Below, one piece after another: positions 9,677 to 18,525 of a stretch of 64,000 nt of DNA. A model generated the notes under the pieces. It saw nothing but the letters and a program-made list of their open reading frames with translations, ran no database searches and was not told where the DNA came from. This stretch comes from Shewanella sp. NFH-SH190041 (lineage in GTDB: Bacteria; Pseudomonadota; Gammaproteobacteria; Enterobacterales; Shewanellaceae). The stretch is from the NCBI RefSeq assembly GCF_024363255.1, contig NZ_AP026070.1, positions 558,001 through 622,000 on the forward strand, in the 5' to 3' direction. The position numbers and the translations under genes are program-made. Each line of letters opens with the position of its first letter. Position 1 is the first letter of the stretch.

Positions 9677-10990
9677 TTACTGCTCTCTGGCGATTGCCCG
9701 GTAACCGATATCGGTACGGAAGAACACATCATCCCAATGGATGTTATCTACTACACCATAGGCAGCTTGTTGAGCTTGGGTGACAGTGTCGCCCAATGCA
9801 GTTGCACACAATACCCGGCCACCATCGGTGACAATGTGGCCGTTTTGCGCTCTAGTTCCGGCATGAAAGACTTTCGTTTCCGGATGCCTATTCCCATTGT
9901 CACCGGCTGTCATTGTCAGTCCATCAATGATATCTCCCTTGCGGTAGTCCAGAGGATAGCCCCCGGCGGCCATCACTACGCCAACCGCGGCGCGGGGATC
10001 GTAGTGAGCCTGCATGGCGTCTAACTTGCCCTGACAAGCTGCTAAACATAAGTCGGTAAGATCCGACTGCAGTCGCATCATAATGGGTTGAGTTTCCGGA
10101 TCACCAAAGCGGCAGTTATATTCCAGCACCTTAGCTTTGCCCTGTGAGTCAATCATTAATCCCGCGTAGAGAAAGCCGGTATAGGGCATGCCTTCTGATG
10201 CCATGCCTTCCACGGTTGGGGCGATAATGTGTTCCATTACCCAGTGATGAATCGCGGGTGTTACCACTGGCGCAGGGGAATAAGCCCCCATTCCACCGGT
10301 ATTGGGGCCATTATCAGCATTGTCTCTGGCTTTATGATCCTGACTGGTGGCCATGGGCAGAATATGGCTGCCATCCACCATTACAATAAAACTGGCTTCT
10401 TCTCCGCGCAGGAACTCTTCAATTACTACCCGGCTACCGGCATCGCCAAACCGATTGCCCTGCAGCATATCATCAATGGCGGCATCGGCTTCTGCTTGGT
10501 TGGCAGCGATAATCACGCCTTTACCGGCAGCCAGACCATCGGCTTTAATCACCACGGGAAAGCCGGTTTCTGCTGCCAGCTGCTTGACATAATCTTTGGC
10601 CGGGGCGGATTGGGTAAAGTTCTGATACTGAGCGGTTGGGATGTGGTGCCGAGCAAGAAAATCTTTACTGAATGCTTTAGAGCCTTCCAATTGCGCAGCA
10701 GCTTTACTGGGGCCGAAAATGGTGAGTCCCGCGGCCTGAAAGGCATCGACGATACCCATGACCAAGGGGGTTTCCGGGCCGACAAGGGTCAGTGCTACTT
10801 GGTGTTGTTGGGCAAATGCCAATAGCGCCGGGAGATCGGTATCGGCAATGGCGATGTTTTCCAATTTGGCTTCTTGCGCCGTGCCGGCATTGCCTGGTGC
10901 AACAAAAACCCGCTCAACTTTAGCACTCTGGGCGACTTTCCAAGCCAGTGCATGTTCGCGGCCTCCGCCGCCAATGACCAGTACATTCAT
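9677..10990 (-). CDS. purD: Phosphoribosylamine-glycine ligase (GAR synthetase)
   Basis: It joins glycine to phosphoribosylamine with ATP, the second step of de novo purine synthesis. The 437-residue protein opens with MNVLVIGGGGREHALAWK, followed by ATP-grasp elements: FSKDFLARHHIPTA, DGLAAGKGVI, EEFLRGEEASF, GGMGAYSPAP and the metal-binding LEYNCRFGDPETQ. Length matches the family (about 430). purH lies 41 bp upstream on the same strand, so purHD form the usual operon. An inverted repeat follows the gene. Confidence 0.97.
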   Translation of the reverse strand: MNVLVIGGGGREHALAWKVAQSAKVERVFVAPGNAGTAQEAKLENIAIADTDLPALLAFAQQHQVALTLVGPETPLVMGIVDAFQAAGLTIFGPSKAAAQLEGSKAFSKDFLARHHIPTAQYQNFTQSAPAKDYVKQLAAETGFPVVIKADGLAAGKGVIIAANQAEADAAIDDMLQGNRFGDAGSRVVIEEFLRGEEASFIVMVDGSHILPMATSQDHKARDNADNGPNTGGMGAYSPAPVVTPAIHHWVMEHIIAPTVEGMASEGMPYTGFLYAGLMIDSQGKAKVLEYNCRFGDPETQPIMMRLQSDLTDLCLAACQGKLDAMQAHYDPRAAVGVVMAAGGYPLDYRKGDIIDGLTMTAGDNGNRHPETKVFHAGTRAQNGHIVTDGGRVLCATALGDTVTQAQQAAYGVVDNIHWDDVFFRTDIGYRAIAREQ

Positions 10991-11031
10991 CTGCTTATCC
11001 TTAATGTTGCTATCCCTGCTGTTGCAGTGAT

Positions 11032-12612
11032 TTAGTGGCGGAAATGGCGCATGCCGGTAAAGACCATGGCGATGTCGTGTTCGTCTGCTGCGGCAATAAT
11101 TTCTTCATCTCGGATGGAGCCGCCGGGTTGGATGATGCAGCGTATCCCTGCCTGCGCCGCAGCATCAATACCATCACGGAATGGGAAAAAAGCGTCAGAG
11201 GCCATCACTGAACCGGCGACCTGAAGTTGTTCATCGGCTGCTTTTATCCCGGCAATTTTGGCACTGTATACCCGGCTCATTTGTCCGGCGCCGACCCCGA
11301 TGGTCATGCCGTCTTTGGCGTAGACAATGGCATTGGATTTAACAAATTTGGCCACCTGCCAGCAGAACAATAAATCAGCTAATTCACTGGCGCTGGGCGC
11401 ACGTTTGCTCACCAGGGTTAAATCGTCAGCGGTGATCATGCCCAGATCTCGCTCCTGTACCAATAAGCCGCCGGTGACTCGCTTGTAATCCAGCGTTTGC
11501 GCTGGTTGTTGCCATTGGCCTGATGCCAGTAAGCGCACATTGGCTTTCTGCGCCACAATTTCCCGGGCGGCAGGGTTGATCTGTGGGGCAATAATCACCT
11601 CAACAAATTGGCGCTCGATAATGGCGCTAGCAGTTTGGGCATCTAACTCGCGGTTAAAAGCGATAATACCGCCGAAAGCCGAGGTGGGATCGGTACTAAA
11701 GGCGCGTTGATAAGCCTCGAGCAGGTTATCACCCAGGGCAACACCGCAAGGGTTGGCGTGTTTGACGATGACGCAGGCTGGCGCTGTAAAAGATTTCACG
11801 CACTCTAATGCCGCATCAGTATCGGCAATATTGTTGTAAGAAAGTGCTTTGCCTTGCAGTTGCTCCGCTGTGGCAACACTGGCTTCTAGTTGCGTACTGT
11901 CGACATAAAATGCAGCGTGTTGGTGACTATTTTCGCCATAGCGCAATGTTTGTTTTCTGTGCCACTGGCCATTAAAGGTACGGGGAAATTGCGGGCTAAT
12001 TTCGCCTGCCTGATCCGCGACCTTAGTGCCAAAGTAATTGGCGATCATGCCATCATAGGCTGCGGTATGTTCAAAGGCCGCGATGGCTAAGTCAAAGCGA
12101 GTTTGTTGGGTGGTCGCACCTTGATGCTCGGCCATTTCGGCTAAGACGCTATGGTAATCAGCGGCATTGACCACTATGGTGACATCCCGGTGATTTTTGG
12201 CTGCCGCTCGCACCATCGTCGGGCCGCCAATATCAATGTTTTCAATGGCGTCTTCCAAAGAACAGGTGGGATCTGCCACGGTTTGTGCAAAGGGGTAGAG
12301 GTTGACGGCGACCAGATCGATTGGGCCAATGCCCAGTTCTGCGGTAATGGCATCATCAATACCGCGACGCGCCAGAATACCGCCGTGGATTTTGGGGTGC
12401 AGAGTTTTTACCCGGCCCGCCATAATTTCTGGGTGACCGGTATAGTTGGAAACCTCAATGACCGGCAGATTATGCTCCGCCAGCAGTTTAGCAGTACCGC
12501 CGGTGGAAAGCAGTTCTACGCCTTGCTGGTGAAGGGCTTGGGCAAATTCAACAATTCCGGTTTTATCAGAGACGCTGAGCAGCGCGCGGCGGATGGGGCT
12601 TGCAGTGGTCAT
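11032..12612 (-). CDS. purH: Bifunctional AICAR formyltransferase/IMP cyclohydrolase
   Basis: It performs the last two steps to IMP. The N-terminal MGS-like cyclohydrolase domain reads [12 protein letters not shown], then [12 protein letters not shown] and [14 protein letters not shown]; the transformylase part shows [18 protein letters not shown] and [10 protein letters not shown], ending in [11 protein letters not shown] and FTGMRHFRH. With the ATG at 12612 it has 526 residues (family 520-530); a GTG three codons upstream (12621) is equally possible, and neither has a clear Shine-Dalgarno. purD follows. I looked for a PurR box upstream and saw none. Confidence 0.96.
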   Translation of the reverse strand: MTTASPIRRALLSVSDKTGIVEFAQALHQQGVELLSTGGTAKLLAEHNLPVIEVSNYTGHPEIMAGRVKTLHPKIHGGILARRGIDDAITAELGIGPIDLVAVNLYPFAQTVADPTCSLEDAIENIDIGGPTMVRAAAKNHRDVTIVVNAADYHSVLAEMAEHQGATTQQTRFDLAIAAFEHTAAYDGMIANYFGTKVADQAGEISPQFPRTFNGQWHRKQTLRYGENSHQHAAFYVDSTQLEASVATAEQLQGKALSYNNIADTDAALECVKSFTAPACVIVKHANPCGVALGDNLLEAYQRAFSTDPTSAFGGIIAFNRELDAQTASAIIERQFVEVIIAPQINPAAREIVAQKANVRLLASGQWQQPAQTLDYKRVTGGLLVQERDLGMITADDLTLVSKRAPSASELADLLFCWQVAKFVKSNAIVYAKDGMTIGVGAGQMSRVYSAKIAGIKAADEQLQVAGSVMASDAFFPFRDGIDAAAQAGIRCIIQPGGSIRDEEIIAAADEHDIAMVFTGMRHFRH

Positions 12613-12621
12613 AAAGGTCAC

Positions 12622-13071
12622 AGAATCCGTCTGTTATGATCTGTTTCCTGTGGGGCAAGGCCATATTCGGGCCGTATCTGCTGCCGGGTGCAGGATGGCG
12701 ATCGGGGTTAAGGGGTTTTCGGAAAGACACTACCGCAGGTTTATGCGATAACAGCTTTTCAAAAATTCCTTACAGAGAACTAATTGATTTTACTGTTTTT
12801 TATTTCAGTATTGCTCAGGTGCTAGTCAACCTAAGGTGGTTAATCATCGGCTGAAATAGCGGGCGTATTTTACCTTAGATACTGTTGTGTCTGGGTTTTT
12901 ATGTGCAATTACACAATATTGTCAGGCGAACACTGAGCGATTTTTTCTTGTCGATAGGCGCCAATAGCGCAGGGCAAGCATGACTGATGTAAACCTTGAT
13001 TGGGAGCAGATTAGTCTGGTTGTGATTGCAATAAATGTGACTTGAGAGTGGTTCTTATTTACTCTTAAGTC
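12622..13071. other. Divergent intergenic region purH/zntR, no gene seen
   Basis: About 450 bp between the purH start region and the zntR promoter. The AT-rich stretch near 12760-12840 should hold the purH promoter, but I could not choose a convincing -10/-35 pair. No PurR palindrome, riboswitch-like fold or coding frame with a ribosome site was found. Confidence 0.5.
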
Positions 13072-13103
13072 TTGACCTTGGATTAAACTCCAAGGTTTAT
13101 ACT
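13072..13103 (+). promoter_or_regulatory. MerR-type promoter with 20-bp spacer and zinc-regulator dyad
   Basis: The -35 TTGACC (13072-13077) and -10 TATACT (13098-13103) are 20 bp apart, the over-long spacing that MerR-family activators correct by twisting DNA. Between them is a perfect dyad: ACCTTGGA (13075-13082) and TCCAAGGT (13089-13096) around six bases. It precedes the zntR-permease pair, so ZntR probably regulates its own operon here. Confidence 0.8.
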
Positions 13104-13134
13104 CGTACTGTATTCCGCACCAGGAGATTTTCCC

Positions 13135-13599
13135 ATGTACCGAATCGGCGAATTGGCACAATTGTGCGCAGTGAAAACCGATACCCTGCGTTTTTATGAA
13201 AAGCATGGGCTGCTGGCACCCTCTATGCGTACTGATTCTGGCTACCGTATGTACAGTGATACAGATGCTAACCGGTTGAAATTTATTCTGCGGGCGAAAG
13301 CTGTGGGCTTTACCTTGGGGGAAATTACCGAACTCTTGTCCATTGAGCTGAATAAAGCGCAGTGGGCTTGTGCTGATGTCAAAGGCATGGTGGACGGTAA
13401 GTTGGCTCAGGTAGAGGCCAAAATTGCGGAGTTAAATGCCTTTAAGGCAACGCTAGAAACGCTGTCTCACGCCTGCTGTGGCGGGCCGGAGAGCGCGGAG
13501 CATTGCTCGATCCTGGCGGCACTGGAGTCATCTTTGACGGAAGTGCGCTGTGAGGACCCGGGCTGCAGTTGCAACCATCAACAAGCGGGCCGGTCATAA
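13135..13599 (+). CDS. zntR: Zn(II)-responsive MerR-family regulator, ZntR type
   Basis: A 154-residue MerR-family activator. The N-terminal winged helix reads YRIGELAQLCAVKTDTLRFYEKHGLL, then a dimerisation helix. The metal-sensing residues match ZntR: Cys in WACADVKG at the head of the helix, and ACCGG with a later Cys in EHCSILAALE. Unlike shorter homologues, the C-terminus adds CEDPGCSCNHQ, three more cysteines and a His that might bind metal. GGAGA lies before the ATG, and the dyad promoter directly precedes the gene. The SO_0444-type exporter follows 15 bp later, its likely target. CueR or PbrR identity is less likely. Confidence 0.87.
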   Translation: MYRIGELAQLCAVKTDTLRFYEKHGLLAPSMRTDSGYRMYSDTDANRLKFILRAKAVGFTLGEITELLSIELNKAQWACADVKGMVDGKLAQVEAKIAELNAFKATLETLSHACCGGPESAEHCSILAALESSLTEVRCEDPGCSCNHQQAGRS

Positions 13600-13614
13600 C
13601 GCCGGGAATCAATT

Positions 13615-14889
13615 ATGTTATTGCAGAACTTTATCGCGCTTTTTTTAGAATCCGCCCCCTGGCTGCTGTTAGGACTGATATTGGCGGGTCTGTTGAAAGT
13701 TTTTGTTCCCATGAGCTGGATGCACAACCAGTTGGGTGGACACGGATTAAAAACCACAGTGAAAGCCGCTCTATTTGGAGCGCCATTACCTTTATGTTCC
13801 TGCGGGGTGATCCCTGCTGCGGTAGGATTGCGTCGCAGTGGCGCTTCCAAAGCTGCGACCACCTCGTTTATGGTCTCCACTCCGGAAACCGGTATTGATT
13901 CTGTCAGTGTGTCCTACGTACTACTTGGTCCTTTTATGGCGATTGTGCGGCCGATTGCTGCCGTGATCAGTGCCATCGTTGCGGGTCTGTTGGTTGGGCG
14001 TGATGATGATGACGGAGTGATTGCGAGTACTCCTAAAGAGAAACCGGTTGCGGAAAAGGCGGCTTGTTGCAGTAGCGATACTCAACCTCAGGCGCGGTTT
14101 ACACCTGTGGATGCCTGTTGTCAGGATACCCCATCACTGATGCAACCGGTTGCATCAGGTTCATCTTGCTGCAGCAGCAAAGCTGCGGAGACGACTACGA
14201 CATCTTCTTGCTGTGGTGGTCATGGTGCAGAGCATAGCCATCAGCATCATCATGGACATCAGGGGGACAGCTGTTGTAGCAGTACCCAGGATACGGCTGC
14301 CGAGCTGCAAGGTACATCGATACTTTACCGTATTGGTAAAGCGCTACAATTTGCGGCAACTGATCTGGTGCGTGATACCACAGTATGGTTATTAGTCGGG
14401 CTGTTTTTTGCTGCATTGGTGCAGACTTATGTGCCAGCGGATTTTCTATCTAAGTGGGGTAACGGTATTTTAGCCATGCTGGTGATGGTGGTGATTTCTG
14501 TTCCCATGTATATCTGTGCCACGGCGTCTACACCGATAGCGGCAGGTTTGCTATTGGCAGGGGTATCGCCTGGTGCAGTGCTGGTGTTTATGATGGCCGG
14601 TCCAGCAACTAATATCGCGACTTTGGGCGTAGTTGCAAAAGAGTTAGGTAAACGCGCATTGTGGGGCTATCTCGGCGGTGTGCTCGGTGTGGCGCTGTTG
14701 TCTGGCATCTTGGTTAACTATCTGGTGGCGACCTTTGGGTTTGAAGTGATGCCTCAAATTGGTGAGCACCATGAACTCTTACCCGCTTGGCTGGTAGCTG
14801 GTAGCGGCATTTTACTCGCTGTTCTGATGGGGCGGGTATTGCTGGCTAAATTGCCACGTAGCTGGTGGCGTCGAGATTGCTGTTCATAG
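13615..14889 (+). CDS. SO_0444-type Cu/Zn efflux permease (YraQ/ArsP-like, DUF318)
   Basis: A 424-residue inner-membrane permease in two halves. The N-terminal half has the family signature [23 protein letters not shown] and FMVSTPETG; the C-terminal half has a related set (VPMYICATASTPIAAGLL, FMMAGPATNIATL). Between them is a ~100-residue cytoplasmic loop with repeated CC pairs and a His cluster (HSHQHHHGHQ), an obvious metal-binding region. The Shewanella homologue SO_0444 is described as a Cu/Zn exporter. It is coupled to zntR and closed by a strong terminator. Zinc export is the best guess; arsenite or cadmium remain possible. Confidence 0.83.
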   Translation: MLLQNFIALFLESAPWLLLGLILAGLLKVFVPMSWMHNQLGGHGLKTTVKAALFGAPLPLCSCGVIPAAVGLRRSGASKAATTSFMVSTPETGIDSVSVSYVLLGPFMAIVRPIAAVISAIVAGLLVGRDDDDGVIASTPKEKPVAEKAACCSSDTQPQARFTPVDACCQDTPSLMQPVASGSSCCSSKAAETTTTSSCCGGHGAEHSHQHHHGHQGDSCCSSTQDTAAELQGTSILYRIGKALQFAATDLVRDTTVWLLVGLFFAALVQTYVPADFLSKWGNGILAMLVMVVISVPMYICATASTPIAAGLLLAGVSPGAVLVFMMAGPATNIATLGVVAKELGKRALWGYLGGVLGVALLSGILVNYLVATFGFEVMPQIGEHHELLPAWLVAGSGILLAVLMGRVLLAKLPRSWWRRDCCS

Positions 14890-14906
14890 TGACACTGCGA
14901 CAACAT

Positions 14907-14930
14907 AAAAGGGCCTTAGTGGCCCTTTTT
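14907..14930 (+). terminator. Terminator after the efflux permease (bidirectional)
   Basis: AAAAGGGCC, loop TTAGT, GGCCCTTTTT. It lies between the convergent permease and multihaem cytochrome genes and can serve both. Confidence 0.85.
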
Positions 14931-14948
14931 GCTTTTATTACAACAGGA

Positions 14949-15497
14949 TCAATTGTAGCCGTGTATTAATTTTGCATGGCTACGTGATAGGACATCATCC
15001 TGTTGATGACAGGTGGCGCAGTGGTTGGACAAGTCCGGGCGTAATAAGTGAGCATCGTTTGTTCCATGGGGATCATGGCATTGGGTACAGTTCCCTTTTG
15101 TGCCTGCATGTTCATGTTTAAATGGTCCTTGTTTATCGAGGTGGCATGCAAAACAAGGGGCATTGAGGGATGGGGTCTGGTAGGCCGGAGTCCATTTACT
15201 GCCATGGGCAGCATGACAATGGGTAGAGCATCCCTGTTTGATATTTGTGCCCGTGACAGCCTCCAGTTCATGGTGATATTTCATTCGTACCTGCTTTTGT
15301 AATTTAGGATGGCAGGCTAAGCAGGCAAGAGTTTGTGTTTGTGTGTCCGGAAGGGCATTGGCTGTGTGTCGCCCAGTATGACAGGTTGTGCATGGGGTGC
15401 TTTCTAATGGAAATTGCTCTCCGTGGCAGCGAAGACACATCGGGTTTTGGATTTTAGCGCTGGCATTGGCGAGCAGCATAACGCGCTGAGCAGACAC
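14949..15497 (-). pseudogene. Multihaem c-type cytochrome, DmsE/MtrA-like, apparently lacking its N-terminus
   Basis: The frame holds six CXXCH haem sites and one CX3CH (residues 21, 36, 59, 90, 115, 137 and 160 of the GTG-started version). Its C-terminal part (QGPFKHEHAGTKGNC, HDPHGT, HLL) follows the pattern of MtrA/DmsE decahaem cytochromes, which carry ten haems in ~330 residues. No signal peptide is encoded. Upstream of the GTG at 15497 the frame stays open for about 190 bp to a TGA near 15685 but has no ATG, GTG or TTG. The natural 5' end has therefore been lost or rearranged, and without export the haems could not be attached. It may be a remnant, or use an unseen start. Confidence 0.6.
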
Positions 15498-15631
15498 ACT
15501 CTTATGGCGGTCACTATTATAATTACTATCTTTGACTTTGTGTTGTAGAAGTACGCGTTCAGGGGTATTACTGGGAGATGCCGGCGTGGCGATAAAAGAG
15601 CGCCGGGGGCGCTCAATGGGGATAGATAGTA

Positions 15632-15724
15632 CTAGTCTGGGGTGGCTTGTTTTTTCTGCTTTTTGGCCATGCGTTTTTCTTTCAGGGATTTTTGGGCCTG
15701 CTTTTTCGGTTTATCTTTGCTCAT
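15632..15724 (-). CDS. Lysine-rich 30-residue small protein
   Basis: An ATG at 15724 opens a 30-codon frame ending in TAG at 15632. GGAG lies 9 nt before the ATG, in good position. The protein starts MSKDKPKKQAQKSLKEKRM and ends KKQKKQATPD: highly basic, with no hydrophobic residues except two Met and one Leu, so probably disordered and nucleic-acid or ribosome binding by composition. I do not recognise a named family. It lies between the damaged cytochrome gene and elaA. Confidence 0.55.
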   Translation of the reverse strand: MSKDKPKKQAQKSLKEKRMAKKQKKQATPD

Positions 15725-16022
15725 CTGAATTCACTCCAAAGTCATATCCATATCAATAAAGCGTTTACGGATGGCATCGCCGCTGGGTGCCGAAAAGGGT
15801 AACTTAAGTTACTGCGCGGCTGAGTTGAACTGCACTGGACGATCCCCCACAGTATTTGTTTGTTTTTTAAACATACCCTGACAAGTTGATGAGTTCAAGT
15901 GGTTGATTCTGGGGGAATCATTCTCTGTTATAGCGGTTAGCCGCAGATTTTGGGCAGCCCCTAAGATTATGGTAAACAAACAGTTGCTATCTTCAGTTAA
16001 TACAGTGGATGGGGAATTGATT

Positions 16023-16478
16023 ATGCAGTGGAAAATGGCGCAGTTTTCGGCGCTATCCGTGCTGGAATGGCACGATATTGTACAGTTAAGGATCAATGTT
16101 TTTGTTGTGGAACAAGCGTGTGCATATCCTGAGTTGGATGGTAAGGATATTCACGTACAAACCCGCCATTTAGCGGCATACCGACAAGGTAAATTGCTCG
16201 CTTACGCCAGAGTGCTGCCTCCAGGAGTAAGTTATCCTCAGAGCAGTATTGGCCGAGTGGTCGTGGCTAAGTCGGCAAGGGGCGATGGTCTGGCTACAGA
16301 ATTAATGCAGCGGGCGATTGCGCTTTCAAAACAATGTTGGCCTGCGGTAGGAATCCAAATCGGGGCACAACAATATTTGCAGCGGTTTTATACCGACTTG
16401 GGGTTTGTTCCTGTCAGTGATATTTACCTTGAAGATAATATTCCCCACGTGGATATGGTGCTGTCATCCGATCAATAG
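16023..16478 (+). CDS. elaA: GNAT-family N-acetyltransferase, ElaA type
   Basis: A 151-residue acetyltransferase of the GNAT fold. It shows the ElaA signature LRINVFVVEQACAYPELDGKD at the N-terminus, the acetyl-CoA loop IGRVVVAKSARGDGLATELM, and QQYLQRFYTDLGFVPVSD near the end. The ATG at 16023 (GGGGAA upstream) gives the family length (153 in E. coli); upstream in-frame TTG codons would add about 40 unrelated residues. The substrate of ElaA proteins is unknown. It is apparently monocistronic. Confidence 0.87.
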   Translation: MQWKMAQFSALSVLEWHDIVQLRINVFVVEQACAYPELDGKDIHVQTRHLAAYRQGKLLAYARVLPPGVSYPQSSIGRVVVAKSARGDGLATELMQRAIALSKQCWPAVGIQIGAQQYLQRFYTDLGFVPVSDIYLEDNIPHVDMVLSSDQ

Positions 16479-16592
16479 CGCTGCTCCATTGTGGGTGTGA
16501 GCATGATCAGTTTTGTTGATTAATTCTGATGAGTTTGATTGGTAGTTTGGCTAGTCTAGGGCGGATGACGATAATATTCAGGGATTTATATT

Positions 16593-17057
16593 ATGTTGAA
16601 AAAGTTCGCTTTGGCATTGGTGATATCTGGTGCGTTGACGCCGGCTTGGGCAGATGCCTTGCAGGTGGGGGATAAGCTATCTCAATTTTCGCTTTCCGAT
16701 CAGCATGAAATCGAGCAGTCGCTTGATGAAGGGGTGCGAACACTGTTATTCAGCCGAGATATGGCTGGTGGGGACATTATTCAGCAGGTGCTGGAAAGTA
16801 TGACCCCGCCTTTGCCAGAAGACTTACGCTATGTGGCGGATATCAGTGGTATGCCAGGTTTAATAGCTAAATTTGTGGCTATTCCCCAGTTGCAGCAGTT
16901 GCCTTTCAGTATTGTGCTTGATCGTGACGGAGCGTTAACGGCGTCATTACCAGCCCAGGAAGATAAAGCGACCTTGATTCAGCTGCGCGGTATGACAGTG
17001 GAAGCTGTGCATTATTTCGATTCAGTTGAAAGTTTACAGCAGCATCTTGCTGAATAA
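16593..17057 (+). CDS. Periplasmic YtfJ-like thioredoxin-fold protein
   Basis: A 154-residue protein with an N-terminal signal peptide (MLKKFALALVISGALTPAWA, cleavage likely after residue 20). The mature part begins LQVGDKLSQFSLSDQHE, similar to the entry strand of thioredoxin/YtfJ-like proteins. A cis-Pro-like segment LPFSIVLDRDG is present. It has no CXXC motif, so it should not be a disulfide oxidoreductase. Its role is unknown. A perfect terminator shared with the convergent ydcH-like gene follows. Confidence 0.6.
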   Translation: MLKKFALALVISGALTPAWADALQVGDKLSQFSLSDQHEIEQSLDEGVRTLLFSRDMAGGDIIQQVLESMTPPLPEDLRYVADISGMPGLIAKFVAIPQLQQLPFSIVLDRDGALTASLPAQEDKATLIQLRGMTVEAVHYFDSVESLQQHLAE

Positions 17058-17063
17058 AGAATA

Positions 17064-17090
17064 AAACAGGGCGCCGATGGCGCCCTGTTT
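17064..17090. terminator. Bidirectional terminator between convergent genes
   Basis: AAACAGGGCGCC, loop GAT, GGCGCCCTGTTT: a perfect 12-bp stem between the YtfJ-like gene (plus) and the YdcH-like gene (minus). Confidence 0.85.
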
Positions 17091-17092
17091 AG

Positions 17093-17305
17093 TTATTTGG
17101 TATGGGTTTGCAATATTTCGAACATGGCATCTTTCAAAGCCAATTTTTCCTGTTTCATTGCATGCAGTTCATCGGGGTAATCGGCAGGCCGCCTTTCCAG
17201 ATCCGTGATTTGTTTGTCCAGATTGTTATGTTTTTCAAACAGGCTATGGAAATGCGTATCAGTGGTTTTCAGTTGGGAAATCAGATCCCGATATTCTGGA
17301 AACAT
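17093..17305 (-). CDS. YdcH/DUF465 family small coiled-coil protein
   Basis: A 70-residue, helical, charged protein: MFPEYRDLISQLKTTDTHF, HNNLDKQITDLERRP and EKLALKDAMFEIL are the DUF465 (YdcH) signature, a predicted antiparallel coiled coil. Function is unknown. AAGGAGA lies 7 nt before the ATG. A strong CRP-type site centred 66 bp upstream, with GATAAT between, suggests cAMP-CRP control. Confidence 0.85.
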   Translation of the reverse strand: MFPEYRDLISQLKTTDTHFHSLFEKHNNLDKQITDLERRPADYPDELHAMKQEKLALKDAMFEILQTHTK

Positions 17306-17360
17306 TGGCTTTCTCCTTTGCTAGTGAACTGTTTCTACATTATCGTGCTATACCGTAAGT

Positions 17361-17382
17361 TTTTGTGATCTAGATCACTTCA
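17361..17382. promoter_or_regulatory. CRP-type operator
   Basis: TGTGATCTAGATCACT is a near-perfect match to TGTGA-N6-TCACA and is almost fully palindromic. On the minus strand a GATAAT at 17344-17339 would put the start about 40 bp from the site centre, the class II geometry, so the ydcH-like gene is the first candidate. udp starts about 300 bp away on the other side and could also be affected. Confidence 0.65.
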
Positions 17383-17586
17383 TTGGTTGTGTGATGGTTA
17401 ATTAGCTTTTACTTAGTTGTTTGTTCTGACTGCTGTTCAGGGCGATTTCTCGGGCTCGTGACAGTTTTGATTTTAGCGTTCCATGCTAGTTTTGCTGTCA
17501 CAATTGATGCATTATTCAAATCATTTCTGATAAACCTCGGCGTCGAATAGCTGATAACGTGTCAGTTATCCTGTTGTTTTTGTGAT

Positions 17587-17617
17587 GCTGACAATGTCTT
17601 TTGTAACCATTGTCAGC
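17587..17617. promoter_or_regulatory. Perfect 10-bp inverted repeat upstream of udp
   Basis: GCTGACAATG and CATTGTCAGC are separated by 11 bp, ending 53 bp before the udp ATG. It may be a regulator site or a leader hairpin. No T-run follows, so a terminator is unlikely. Confidence 0.45.
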
Positions 17618-17670
17618 TAAATTGATACAAATTAACGACTTTTACACTTATTTTGAAAGGGGTTTTCACC

Positions 17671-18429
17671 ATGTCTGATGTATTTCACTTGGGTTTGACC
17701 AAAGAGATGCTTAATGGCGCAACATTAGCGATTGTTCCAGGTGATCCTGAGCGAGTTAAGCGCATCGCGAATCTGATGGATAACCCGACTTTTTTAGCCA
17801 GTCTGCGGGAGTACACCAGCTACCTTGCTTATCTGGATGGTAAGCCAGTTGTTATTTGCTCTACAGGGATTGGTGGCCCTTCTACTTCAATTGCGGTGGA
17901 AGAGTTGGCACAACTGGGGATCAACACCTTCTTACGCGTGGGTACCACAGGTGCGATTCAACCCCATGTTAATGTTGGGGATGTGATTGTGACTCAGGCC
18001 TCCGTGCGTTTAGATGGTGCCAGTTTGCATTTCGCGCCATTAGAATTCCCAGCGGTATCTAACTTTGAATGTACCACTGCTATGGTTGCCGCCAGTCGTG
18101 AGGCCGGTATTGAGCCTCATATCGGGGTAACGGCATCATCAGATACCTTCTATCCTGGTCAAGAGCGTTATGACACGGTTTCTGGTCGAGTAACCCGCCG
18201 TTTTGCCGGCTCAATGAAAGAGTGGCAAGAGATGGGGGTATTGAACTACGAGATGGAGTCTTCCACTCTGTTCACCATGTGTGCTACTCAGGGGTGGCGA
18301 GCAGGTTGTGTTGCTGGGGTGATTGTCAATCGTACTCAACAGGAAATCCCTGATGAGACAACAATGAAAAAGACCGAGACCAGTGCAGTTTCCATCGTGA
18401 TTGCAGCGGCGCGTAAGCTGTTAGCTTAA
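17671..18429 (+). CDS. udp: Uridine phosphorylase
   Basis: It splits uridine with phosphate into uracil and ribose-1-phosphate for pyrimidine salvage. The 252-residue protein (E. coli 253) has the family's [20 protein letters not shown] start, phosphate-site [32 protein letters not shown], and the ribose/base segment [12 protein letters not shown]. The ATG at 17671 is preferred over an in-frame TTG at 17653 because of AAAGGGG upstream and the family start. A CRP-type site and an inverted repeat lie in the long upstream region; enterobacterial udp is under CRP/CytR. A terminator follows. Confidence 0.96.
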   Translation: MSDVFHLGLTKEMLNGATLAIVPGDPERVKRIANLMDNPTFLASLREYTSYLAYLDGKPVVICSTGIGGPSTSIAVEELAQLGINTFLRVGTTGAIQPHVNVGDVIVTQASVRLDGASLHFAPLEFPAVSNFECTTAMVAASREAGIEPHIGVTASSDTFYPGQERYDTVSGRVTRRFAGSMKEWQEMGVLNYEMESSTLFTMCATQGWRAGCVAGVIVNRTQQEIPDETTMKKTETSAVSIVIAAARKLLA

Positions 18430-18461
18430 CAGTTTGTGTAATAGGCATTGATTCGAATAGC

Positions 18462-18487
18462 AAAAAGGCGCGGTAACGCGCCTTTTT
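18462..18487. terminator. Bidirectional terminator after udp
   Basis: AAAAAGGCGCG, loop GTAA, CGCGCCTTTTT. It serves udp and the convergent thioredoxin-like gene. Confidence 0.85.
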
Positions 18488-18525
18488 TGTGGGCAAATTG
18501 CAGCTTACCAACATTTAGCCTGATA

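Noticed and set aside
12622..13071. PurR box upstream of purH
   Set aside because: No match to the ACGCAAACGTTTGCGT-type palindrome was seen.
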